From positions 1-12,716 of the forward strand of contig JBJXFY010000083.1 in the NCBI GenBank assembly GCA_046155815.1: 12,716 nt of DNA, written 5' to 3'. Positions 1 to 6,005 of the stretch are shown here, piece after piece. Below the pieces are notes generated by a model. That model worked only from the letters and a program-made list of their open reading frames with translations. It ran no database searches and had not been told where the DNA came from. The position numbers were made by a program, and so were the translations under genes. Origin of the DNA: JBJXFY01 sp046155815 (GTDB lineage Bacteria; Verrucomicrobiota; Verrucomicrobiia; Limisphaerales; CAIMTB01). Each line of letters starts with the position of its first letter. The stretch's first letter is position 1.

Positions 1-1
1 G

Positions 2-133
2 GATTGCCGGCAGAAGCGGCGGCGACGCCGCCCTGTCGCCCGCCGGGCCCTGGGCCTCGCGCGCGCCAGACCGGGCGGCGACCCCGTCGAGGATCTGCAA
101 CGGATGCAGGAAGAGGAGGACTCCACGCTTTGA
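2..133 (+). CDS. Antitoxin of a VapBC-like pair (3' end only)
   Basis: The reading frame is open from the left edge and ends at TGA 131-133, so only the last 43 residues are visible. The stretch starts with an arginine-rich run and ends in an acidic tail (MQEEEDSTL). C-termini of this shape, ending in an acidic EEED-type tail, are common among small antitoxins encoded directly before PIN-domain toxins. The stop codon overlaps the TTG start of the downstream toxin (TTTGA), a typical translational coupling in toxin-antitoxin operons. The DNA-binding N-terminus lies outside the window, so the family (AbrB, Phd or RHH) cannot be decided. The call rests mainly on position and the overlap. Confidence 0.55.
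   Translation, partial: DCRQKRRRRRPVARRALGLARARPGGDPVEDLQRMQEEEDSTL
114..120 (+). promoter_or_regulatory. Shine-Dalgarno for the PIN toxin gene
   Basis: AGGAGGA lies 9 bases before the TTG at 130 and within the antitoxin coding sequence. It is the strongest Shine-Dalgarno sequence I noticed in the window and decides the toxin start, rather than any start codon further upstream in the same frame. Confidence 0.6.
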
Positions 134-530
134 ACCACGTTCTGGACACCTCGGTCCTGGTCGTTCATGCGTCCGCGGAACCCGTTGTGGCGGCCATGCA
201 GTCCTTGATCGCCGATGAGGGGCACGCGCTGTGCGTTTCCGCGCTCTCACTCTTTGAACTGGCCGGAGTGCTCAAACGCATTGGGGCCGCGGAGCGGATT
301 CCGGCCTGCTGGGAAACCTACCGCCAGATTGCCGAAATCATCCCCGTGACCGCCGACCTGGCCTAGGCCGCCTGGAAGTTGCGCGAGACCACCGGTCGGC
401 GCCTCCCGCCGGCCGATGCCATCATGGCCGCCACCGCGCGCTCCCGCGGGGCCACCCTCGTCCACCGCGACCGGCCCCTGGCCGCGATCCCCGACCCGTG
501 GTCCCGAAAATCCGCCTGCCCGCCACGTAA
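130..530 (+). pseudogene. Broken VapC-like PIN-domain toxin (amber codon plus frameshift)
   Basis: PIN toxins are Mg-dependent ribonucleases that cut RNA and are held inactive by a cognate antitoxin. Reading from TTG 130 gives MNHVLDTSV, the usual PIN opening, with Asp6 and Glu43 (LFELA) in place. TAG at 364-366 (codon 79) interrupts the frame. Beyond it the same frame continues the PIN fold with PPADAIMAA (Asp96) and LVHRDRPLAAI (Asp114), so all four acidic residues survive. Near 499-502 one base appears to be missing: moving to the frame of 501 gives the ending VPKIRLPAT and TAA at 528-530. Restoring that base gives 134 codons including the stop, a normal PIN toxin length. The amber probably replaced a Trp, Gln or Glu codon. 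Two independent lesions argue for decay, but assembly error is possible. As encoded, only a 78-residue fragment lacking half the active site would be made. Confidence 0.8.
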
Positions 531-549
531 GCCGCGGCCGCCACGCGGC

Positions 550-577
550 TTGCGCCCGCGGCCTCGCCATCCACCTT
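550..577 (+). promoter_or_regulatory. Promoter candidate for the ClpX-like gene
   Basis: TTGCGC (550-555), a 16-base spacer, then CACCTT (572-577). Only seven bases (GGCCGGC) separate the -10 box from ATG 585, so transcription would begin at or within a few bases of the start codon. There is no Shine-Dalgarno sequence. The match is weak on its own; support comes from the same layout in front of five other genes here. Confidence 0.4.
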
Positions 578-584
578 GGCCGGC

Positions 585-2150
585 ATGAGCAGGGCCACTT
601 CGCCGCACGCCGGACCGCCGACGCCCGAGGAATTGCAGCGGCGGTTCCAGGAGATGTTCCGCCAGATGATCCCCGGCGGCGCGCCAGGCTTCACGCAGGC
701 CCAGCCGGGCGAACCCAAGGAGGAGGCCCCGCCGGCCGAGCCCTTCGATCTCGAACGCTTCAAGCTCAAGCCGCGCGACGTGAAGGCCCACCTCGACCGC
801 TTCGTGATCGGTCAGGATGCGGCGAAGCAGGTGCTCAGCGTCGCGCTGTGCGACCACTACAACGCCGTGCGCCTCGCCCACGAGGGCAAGGGCCTGCCGA
901 ACTATGCGAAGCAGAATGTCATCCTCCTCGGCCCCACGGGCGTCGGGAAGACCTACCTCATCCGCAGCGTCGCGGAGCTGGTCGGCGTGCCGTTCGTGCG
1001 CGCGGACGCGACGAAGTTCTCCGAGACGGGCTACGTGGGCGGCGACGTCGAGGACCTGGTGCGCGACCTGGTGCGGAAAGCCAACGGCGACATCTCCCGC
1101 GCGCAGTACGGCATCATCTACATTGACGAGATTGACAAGATCGCGGCGGCGGCGAACGCGGCCGGGCGCGACGTGAGCGGGCGCGGCGTGCAGACGAACC
1201 TGCTCAAGCTGATGGAGGAGACGGAGGTGCCGGCCCGCGCCGCGAACGACATGGCCGGCCAGATTGAGGCCATGATGTCCGCCTCGCGGGGCGGCCGGAA
1301 GCAGCCCGCCACGATCAACACGCGGCACATCCTCTTCATCGTCAGCGGCGCTTTTCCCGGCCTCGACCGCCTCGTGCAGAAGCGCCAGCGCGCGGCCGTC
1401 ATCGGCTTCAACGCGCTGGCCGCGCCCGAGGCCGCGCCCACGCCGGAGGCGCTGCTCGCGCTGGCCGAGACGCGGGACTTCGTGGAGTTCGGCTTCGAGC
1501 CGGAGTTCATCGGCCGGCTGCCGGTGCGCGTGACGTGCCATCCGCTGGGCGAGGACGACCTCTTCGCGGTGCTGAAGTCGTCCGAGGGCAGCATCATCCG
1601 GCAGGTCGAGCAGGCCTTCGGCGCGTACGGGATCGAGGTGCTGTTCCGCGACGACGGGCTGCGGCGGATCGCGGCGCTGGCGGCGCACGAGAACACCGGG
1701 GCGCGCGGGCTGATGAGCGTGTGCGAGCGCGTGTTCCGCGGGCTGAAGTTCGAGCTGCCGTCGCTGCACGTCCGGCGCTTCGAGGTGACGGCCGCGCTGG
1801 TGGACGACCCGGCGGTGGCGCTGGCGGCGCTGCAGGCGGCGAGCGTGGACGAGGAACGCCAGACCGAGCGGCGGATCGTGCATGAGTTCGCGGCGCGCTT
1901 CCGACAGTCGCACGGGCTGGAGCTCGTCTTCACCGACTCGGCGGCGGCGGCGCTGGTTGCCGCAGGACACGCGGCCGGCCGGCCGGTGCGCGAGCTGTGC
2001 GCCGAGCGGTTCAAGGACTTCGAGTTCGGCCTGAAGCTGCTGGCCCAGAACACGGGCCGGCAGAGCTTCACCCTCGACGCGGCCGACGTGGAGAATCCCG
2101 GCCAGACGCTCAGCGCGTGGGTGGTGGCGAGCTACCGGGCGGAGGGCTGA
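585..2150 (+). CDS. ClpX-like AAA+ unfoldase, no zinc domain, extended C-terminus
   Basis: This is a 521-residue ClpX/HslU-type ATPase, expected to form a cytoplasmic hexamer that unfolds proteins and threads them into a protease chamber. Visible landmarks are Walker A GPTGVGKT (116-123), pore loop GYVG (149-152), Walker B IIYIDE (177-182), GGRKQP (236-241) aligned with the RKH loop of ClpX, tripeptide IGF (273-275) like the ClpP-docking loop, arginine-finger segment FIGR (308-311), and sensor 2 TGARG (371-375). The four-cysteine zinc-binding N-domain of canonical ClpX is absent; a Pro-rich stretch of about 55 residues replaces it. About 100 residues follow the normal ClpX end, and residues 444-505 resemble residues 349-409, a probable repeat of the small AAA+ subdomain. 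ATG 585 is preferred over TTG 576, which overlaps the promoter. No clpP is adjacent. It is probably a ClpX paralogue rather than the housekeeping copy. Confidence 0.88.
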   Translation: MSRATSPHAGPPTPEELQRRFQEMFRQMIPGGAPGFTQAQPGEPKEEAPPAEPFDLERFKLKPRDVKAHLDRFVIGQDAAKQVLSVALCDHYNAVRLAHEGKGLPNYAKQNVILLGPTGVGKTYLIRSVAELVGVPFVRADATKFSETGYVGGDVEDLVRDLVRKANGDISRAQYGIIYIDEIDKIAAAANAAGRDVSGRGVQTNLLKLMEETEVPARAANDMAGQIEAMMSASRGGRKQPATINTRHILFIVSGAFPGLDRLVQKRQRAAVIGFNALAAPEAAPTPEALLALAETRDFVEFGFEPEFIGRLPVRVTCHPLGEDDLFAVLKSSEGSIIRQVEQAFGAYGIEVLFRDDGLRRIAALAAHENTGARGLMSVCERVFRGLKFELPSLHVRRFEVTAALVDDPAVALAALQAASVDEERQTERRIVHEFAARFRQSHGLELVFTDSAAAALVAAGHAAGRPVRELCAERFKDFEFGLKLLAQNTGRQSFTLDAADVENPGQTLSAWVVASYRAEG

Positions 2151-2155
2151 GAGAA

Positions 2156-2210
2156 CGCCAAGCGCCAAGCTCGCAAGTTCCAAAGAGGCTCCAACGGGAA
2201 AGGGCCAAGC
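2156..2210 (+). repeat. Degenerate CCAAG heptad repeat, copy A
   Basis: The stretch is built of about seven-base units that end mostly in CAAG: CGCCAAG twice, then CTCGCAAG, TTCCAAA, a 4-base remnant, CTCCAAC, GGGAAAG and GGCCAAG. It begins five bases after the stop of the ClpX-like gene and reads in the direction of transcription. No protein frame explains the period. A second stretch of the same kind lies at 9152-9212 on the other strand, again just after a stop codon in the direction of transcription. Confidence 0.65.
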
Positions 2211-2220
2211 TTTCGTCCTC

Positions 2221-2251
2221 GCGACGGCTCGAGCCGTGTTAGCGCCGTCGC
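2221..2251 (+). repeat. Nested inverted repeats between the ClpX-like gene and the hydrolase
   Basis: GCGACGGC (2221-2228) pairs with GCCGTCGC (2244-2251), eight base pairs. Alternatively ACGGCTCGAGCCGT (2224-2237) is a perfect 14-base palindrome. The two structures are mutually exclusive. It could end the ClpX-like transcript, but no T-run follows, and it lies eight bases before the -35 box of the next gene, so an operator is equally possible. Confidence 0.35.
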
Positions 2252-2258
2252 CGCACGC

Positions 2259-2286
2259 TTGGCAGCCCGTCAATAGACTCCATCTT
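2259..2286 (+). promoter_or_regulatory. Promoter candidate for the serine hydrolase
   Basis: TTGGCA (2259-2264), a 16-base spacer, then CATCTT (2281-2286), eight bases before ATG 2295. There is no Shine-Dalgarno sequence, and the arrangement predicts a leader of at most a few bases. Confidence 0.4.
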
Positions 2287-2294
2287 GCCTGTCA

Positions 2295-3602
2295 ATGAAG
2301 CCGTTGTTCCTGGCCTTCGCGTCGTGCCTCGCCGCCTTCGCGCTTTCCGCCGCCGAGCTCGCCATCCGTCCCGCCGTGGAGCTGTCACTGCCCGTCGCGC
2401 CCGGCCGGGTCACGGTGCTCGAGCAGTCCGCCGATCTCGCGCAGTGGGCCGCGCGCGAGACGCTGCCGCCGGGCATCGAGACGAACCTCGTCCGCTACGT
2501 GCCGGCCGGCGCGGGCGGGCAGTTTTTCCGCGTGCGGGAGCAGTCCTTCTCCAATGTCACGGCGCTGCTCGAGCCCATCCGCGCCCAGCGCAACGTGCCC
2601 GCACTCGTGGCCGCCGCGATCCGCTCGAACGTCGTCGTCGCCGCCGGCGCCACCGGCGTCCGCAAGTTCGGCCTCGCCGAGGCGCCGGTCACGCTCGGCG
2701 ACCGCTTCCATCTCGGCTCCTGCACCAAGTCCATGACTGCGACGCTGGCGGCGATCCTCGTGCAGGAGGGCGTCGTGACGTGGGACACCACGGTGGGCGC
2801 GGCGCTTCCGGACCTGGAGCCGGGCATGCACGCGAGCTGGAAGGGCGTGACGCTCGACCTGCTGCTGCGCAACCGCGGCGGTGCGCCGGGCAACCTTGCG
2901 TCGCCGCTCTGGAACCGGCTGTGGACCAACCATGTCTCGCCACACAGCCAGCGCCGGTATCTCGTGCAGGAAGTGACGAAGGTCGCGCCGGAGTCCACGC
3001 CCGGCTCGACGTACACCTACTCGAACGCGGGCTTCGCCATCGCCGGCCACATGCTTGAGCGCGCCACCGGCCGGCCGTGGGAAAAGCTGATCACGGAGCG
3101 GCTCTTCCAGCCGCTCGGCCTCGACAGCGCGGGCTTCGGCCCGCCGGCGTCGCCGCGGATCGTCGACCAGCCGTGGGGCCACACCTGGAGCGCCCGGCCC
3201 GTGCCCGTCGAGCCGGGGACCGGGGCCGACAATCCGCCCGCCATCGGCCCCGCCGGCACGGTCCACATGACGGTCCTGGACTTCGCGCGCTACGCGGCGG
3301 CCCACGTCCGCGGAGAGCTCGAGGGGCTGCCGTTCCTCGCCAAGGCCGGCTGGGAGAAGCTGCATGACGGCAGCCCGTTTCCTGCCGACAGCTACGCGAT
3401 GGGCTGGAGCTACACCGAGCGGCCGTGGGGCGGCGGCCGGGTGCTGACCCACAACGGCTCGAACAACCAGTGGTTCGCCGTCATGTGGATCGCGCCGAAC
3501 AAGGACTTCGCCGTCGTCGCCATCACCAACACCGCCGGCAATGCCGGCTCTGGCGCCACGGACGACGCGGCGTGGGCGTTGATCCAGCGCTTCGCGAACT
3601 GA
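2295..3602 (+). CDS. Secreted SxxK serine hydrolase (beta-lactamase/class C esterase family)
   Basis: The 435-residue protein starts with a Sec signal peptide (residues 1 to about 20, hydrophobic core then AxA-like LSAAELA). Residues 35-82 form a small domain ending in FFRVR, a tail I associate with short N- or C-terminal modules in secreted Verrucomicrobiota proteins. The catalytic domain follows: nucleophile motif SCTK (142-145), YSN (242-244) as the second motif, and HNG (386-388) in place of KTG. This family contains DD-peptidases, esterases and class C beta-lactamases; the HNG triad is commoner in esterase and peptidase members than in true lactamases. The usual LLTHTSG segment reads LLRNRGG (190-196). 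It would act in the periplasm or outside the cell. The substrate cannot be predicted. A promoter candidate lies directly upstream and a hairpin 11 bases downstream, so it is probably transcribed alone. Confidence 0.88.
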   Translation: MKPLFLAFASCLAAFALSAAELAIRPAVELSLPVAPGRVTVLEQSADLAQWAARETLPPGIETNLVRYVPAGAGGQFFRVREQSFSNVTALLEPIRAQRNVPALVAAAIRSNVVVAAGATGVRKFGLAEAPVTLGDRFHLGSCTKSMTATLAAILVQEGVVTWDTTVGAALPDLEPGMHASWKGVTLDLLLRNRGGAPGNLASPLWNRLWTNHVSPHSQRRYLVQEVTKVAPESTPGSTYTYSNAGFAIAGHMLERATGRPWEKLITERLFQPLGLDSAGFGPPASPRIVDQPWGHTWSARPVPVEPGTGADNPPAIGPAGTVHMTVLDFARYAAAHVRGELEGLPFLAKAGWEKLHDGSPFPADSYAMGWSYTERPWGGGRVLTHNGSNNQWFAVMWIAPNKDFAVVAITNTAGNAGSGATDDAAWALIQRFAN

Positions 3603-3613
3603 GCGTCGTGGTA

Positions 3614-3635
3614 GGGCGTCGCTGTGGCGACGCCC
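3614..3635 (+). terminator. Strong hairpin after the serine hydrolase
   Basis: GGGCGTCGC (3614-3622) and GCGACGCCC (3627-3635) pair perfectly over nine bases around a TGTG loop, starting 11 bases past the stop codon. No T-run follows, so it is a terminator by position and strength only. It may instead belong to the palindromic cluster that continues to 3725. Confidence 0.45.
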
Positions 3636-3725
3636 CAATCCACTCCTCCGCACGGGTTCCTTGCGGAAAGCTGGCGTTGCTACGCCTGTCCAAGGGGAAG
3701 TCTGGGCGGGGCGGCAGCTCCGCCC
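3614..3725 (+). repeat. Three-hairpin intergenic palindrome cluster
   Basis: Three small perfect stems follow one another: 3614-3635 (9 bp, TGTG loop), 3673-3686 (GGCGT/ACGCC, TGCT loop) and 3709-3725 (GGGCGG/CCGCCC, 5-base loop). The first and second both have loops of pattern TGNN/TGCT and stems containing GGCGT, so they may be related. Such clusters resemble dispersed REP-like elements. Whether other copies exist in the genome cannot be seen from this window. Confidence 0.45.
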
Positions 3726-3760
3726 TGCCACCGAGCCGCCGGAACGCCGCGTCACCAAGC

Positions 3761-4540
3761 ATGCCCATCCCCGCCCTCCGCCTCGCGCTGGAGCAGATGC
3801 TCGTCGAGCCGGGCCGGCCGGCGGAAAACCTCGCGCGGGCCGTGGCGCGCATCGCCTCGGCTGCGGGGCATGGCGCGCAGGTCATCCTGCTGCCCGAGGC
3901 GCTGGACTGCGGGTGGACCCATCCTGCGGCGCGCGAGCTGGCCGGTGCCGTTCCTGACGGGCCGGCGTGTGCGGTCCTGCGGGAAGCGGCCCTTCGGCAC
4001 CGCGTCTGGGTCTGCGCCGGGCTGGTCGAACGGGCGGGCGACCACCTCTTCAACGCCGCCGTGCTCATCGCGCCCGACGGCGCGGTGCGGCTGCACCACC
4101 GGAAGATTCACGAGCTCGACTTCGCCCGCATGCTGTACGCGTGCGGCGAGCGGCTGGACGTGACGGACACGCCGTGGGGCAGCGTCGGCGTGATGATCTG
4201 CGCCGACGCGTTCGCGCCCGGCCTGCCGATCAGCCGTGCGCTCGGCGCGAGGGGCGCACGGCTGATCCTGTCGCCGTGCGCGTGGGCCGTTCCGCCCGAC
4301 CACGACAACGCGCGTGAGCCCTACGGCCGGCTTTGGCGGGACAGCTACGGGCCCGTCGCGCGCGAGCACGGCCTGTGGATTGCCGGGTGCAGCAACATTG
4401 GTCCGATCACGGCCGGCGAGTGGCAGGGCTGGCGTTGCATCGGCTGCTCGCTTGTCGTCGGGCCGGATGGCCAGCCCCGCGCCGAGGGGCCGTATGACGC
4501 GGAGGCGGAGATGATCCTTGAAGTGAACTGGCAGACCTGA
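3761..4540 (+). CDS. Nitrilase-superfamily carbon-nitrogen hydrolase
   Basis: The 259-residue cytoplasmic enzyme has the Glu-Lys-Cys triad of the superfamily: Glu46 in LLPEALDCGW, Lys115 in HHRKIHELD and Cys147 in VGVMICADAF. Members hydrolyse or transfer amide, carbamoyl or nitrile C-N bonds through a thioester on the cysteine. The length is normal for a single-domain amidase (about 260-300 residues), with no glutamine-dependent synthetase or acyltransferase partner fused. The frame is open well upstream, but ATG 3761 gives the usual N-terminal strand two residues before ALRLALEQM and lies after the palindrome cluster. No Shine-Dalgarno or clear promoter boxes are visible. The gene converges on the Gfo/Idh/MocA gene with 30 bases between stops, which include CCGCGG twice (4551-4564), a weak shared terminator candidate. 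The substrate is unknown. Confidence 0.85.
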   Translation: MPIPALRLALEQMLVEPGRPAENLARAVARIASAAGHGAQVILLPEALDCGWTHPAARELAGAVPDGPACAVLREAALRHRVWVCAGLVERAGDHLFNAAVLIAPDGAVRLHHRKIHELDFARMLYACGERLDVTDTPWGSVGVMICADAFAPGLPISRALGARGARLILSPCAWAVPPDHDNAREPYGRLWRDSYGPVAREHGLWIAGCSNIGPITAGEWQGWRCIGCSLVVGPDGQPRAEGPYDAEAEMILEVNWQT

Positions 4541-4570
4541 GCGCCGCCGGCCGCGGTGCCGCGGGTCGCT

Positions 4571-5914
4571 TCACGCCAGCCGCCAGCCGGCCCGGTAGCG
4601 GTGCTGGAGGAACTCCTCGGCGGCGGGGCAGTTCTTCAGCCGGCCGGCCTCGGCGTCCCATTCGAGCGCGCAGCCGGCGCGGAAGGCCACGTTGCCCAGC
4701 AGGCCGATCTCGGTGAGCTGGAGGCCGTACTCGAAGGGCGAGTGCGGGCGGCCTTCGCCCTTGCAGGCGCGAATCCATTCCGCGTGGTGGCCGGGCGAGT
4801 CGGCAATGAAGGCCGCGGGCCGGGTGAAGCCGCTGAACTTCGCCTCCGGCAGCAGCAGGTGGCGGCCGTAGTCCGCGAGCAGGAAGCCGCGTTCGCCGAC
4901 GAAGAGCGTGCCCGCGCCCCACTTGTCCTGGCCAAGCTCGGCAAGCTGCGGCGGACGTTTGCCGCCGTGGTACCAGGTGAGCTTCACCGGCGGCAGGGAG
5001 ATGTTTGGCCGGCCGTCCAGTGTCGTCACCGTGCGCGCGGGAAAATCGTACCGCACGACCAGCCACGGCGGCGCGCAGTGGGCGTCCACGGGCGGGCCTT
5101 CGGCCTCGACGCGAGTGGGTCGGCCGAGCTGGAGCGCCCAGACGCCGAGGTCCATGTGATGGCAGCAGAAGTCCGCGAGCGTGCCGCCGCCCCAGTGCCA
5201 CCAGCGCCGCCAGTTGAAGGGCACCCACTCCTTGCTGAAGTCGCGCCATTCGACCGGGCCGACCCACAGGTCGTAGTCGAGGCCGGCCGGCACGGGCTCG
5301 GCCGCCGGCCAGGGCTTCGCATCCCAGCCGCCGTCCACCCAGTGATGCACCTCGCGCACCGGGCCGACGGCGCCGGACTGGATGAGTTCCACGACGCGGC
5401 GGTAGTTCGTGCCCGAATGGATCTGGTTGCCCGTCTGGGTGGGCACGCCGGCGGCGCGGACCTTCTTCAGCAGGTGACGCGCCTCGGAGACGGTGTGCGT
5501 GAGCGGCTTCTCCGCGTAAACGGGCAGGCCGAGGTCGAGCGCGGCCGAGATGATGACGGCGTGCGTGTGGTCCGGCGTGCTGACGACGAGGCCGTCGAGG
5601 TCGGGGCGCTCCAGCAGCCGGCGCCAGTCGGCGTACTTGGCGGCGGCCGGATGCGCCTGTGCGGCCTCGGCGAGGCGCGTGGCATCCACGTCGCAAAGCG
5701 CGACGATGTTTTCCGACGACACGCCCTTGAGGTTGTCCCCACCGCGGCCGGCTACGCCGACGACGCCGAGGTTGAGCTTGTCGCCGGGCGGCACGCGGCG
5801 GCGGGCGGGAGCGGCGGCGCGGCCGGAGAGTGAGAAAAGGGCCGCGCCCGCGGCGGCCCTGGCGAGGAAGGTGCGCCGGCTGGTGGCGCGGGGCAGGGGA
5901 TGGACAGGCTTCAC
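4571..5914 (-). CDS. Tat-exported Gfo/Idh/MocA-family oxidoreductase
   Basis: Starting at GTG 5914 gives 447 residues with a twin-arginine signal (TSRRTFLARAAAGAALFSL, Arg13-Arg14). An upstream in-frame ATG at 6022 would overlap the divergent gene and add an unlikely 36 residues before the signal. The NAD(P)-binding Rossmann fold begins at LNLGVVGVAGRGG (48-59), with EKP at 135-137 in its usual place and the substrate-domain segment DFCCHHMDLG around 248-257, where family catalytic His and Asp residues lie. Homologues oxidise, reduce or hydrolyse sugars and cyclitols. Tat export means that it folds with its nucleotide in the cytoplasm before crossing the membrane. Such proteins are abundant in Planctomycetes and Verrucomicrobiota and often sit in polysaccharide-degradation regions, but no glycoside hydrolase is adjacent. 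The substrate is unknown. Confidence 0.88.
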   Translation of the reverse strand: MKPVHPLPRATSRRTFLARAAAGAALFSLSGRAAAPARRRVPPGDKLNLGVVGVAGRGGDNLKGVSSENIVALCDVDATRLAEAAQAHPAAAKYADWRRLLERPDLDGLVVSTPDHTHAVIISAALDLGLPVYAEKPLTHTVSEARHLLKKVRAAGVPTQTGNQIHSGTNYRRVVELIQSGAVGPVREVHHWVDGGWDAKPWPAAEPVPAGLDYDLWVGPVEWRDFSKEWVPFNWRRWWHWGGGTLADFCCHHMDLGVWALQLGRPTRVEAEGPPVDAHCAPPWLVVRYDFPARTVTTLDGRPNISLPPVKLTWYHGGKRPPQLAELGQDKWGAGTLFVGERGFLLADYGRHLLLPEAKFSGFTRPAAFIADSPGHHAEWIRACKGEGRPHSPFEYGLQLTEIGLLGNVAFRAGCALEWDAEAGRLKNCPAAEEFLQHRYRAGWRLA

Positions 5915-5920
5915 GCCGGA

Positions 5921-5950
5921 ACGTTCCCGGTGCGTGCACGACCGCGGCAA
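5921..5950 (-). promoter_or_regulatory. Promoter candidate for the Gfo/Idh/MocA gene
   Basis: On the minus strand: TTGCCG (5950-5945), an 18-base spacer, then GAACGT (5926-5921), six bases before GTG 5914. The -35 box is embedded in GGCTTGC, as in front of the ClpX-like gene and fabI. The -10 box keeps only the key A and final T. Confidence 0.33.
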
Positions 5951-5965
5951 GCCGCAAAACGGGGA

Positions 5966-5995
5966 TTGGCCCGCGCCGGCCTGCCTGCCTACGCT
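5966..5995 (+). promoter_or_regulatory. Promoter candidate for the TPR membrane protein gene
   Basis: TTGGCC (5966-5971), an 18-base spacer, then TACGCT (5990-5995), ten bases before ATG 6006. It lies in the same 91-base gap as the opposite-facing promoter at 5921-5950, so the two would be back to back and could share a regulator. Confidence 0.42.
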
Positions 5996-6005
5996 GGTGC
6001 TCCGG

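Noticed and set aside
4..129. Extension of the PIN toxin upstream to TTG 4
   Set aside because: The extra residues are Pro/Arg-rich noise. The Shine-Dalgarno at 114-120 and the TTTGA overlap place the start at 130.
363..2273. A 636-codon open frame on the minus strand opposite the ClpX-like gene
   Set aside because: Its product is an Arg/His/Leu-rich low-complexity chain with no domain. Long antisense frames are expected in GC-rich genes with strong third-position G/C bias.
3425..3760. Longer start for the nitrilase-family protein
   Set aside because: The extension would run through the end of the serine hydrolase and the hairpin cluster and gives no family similarity.
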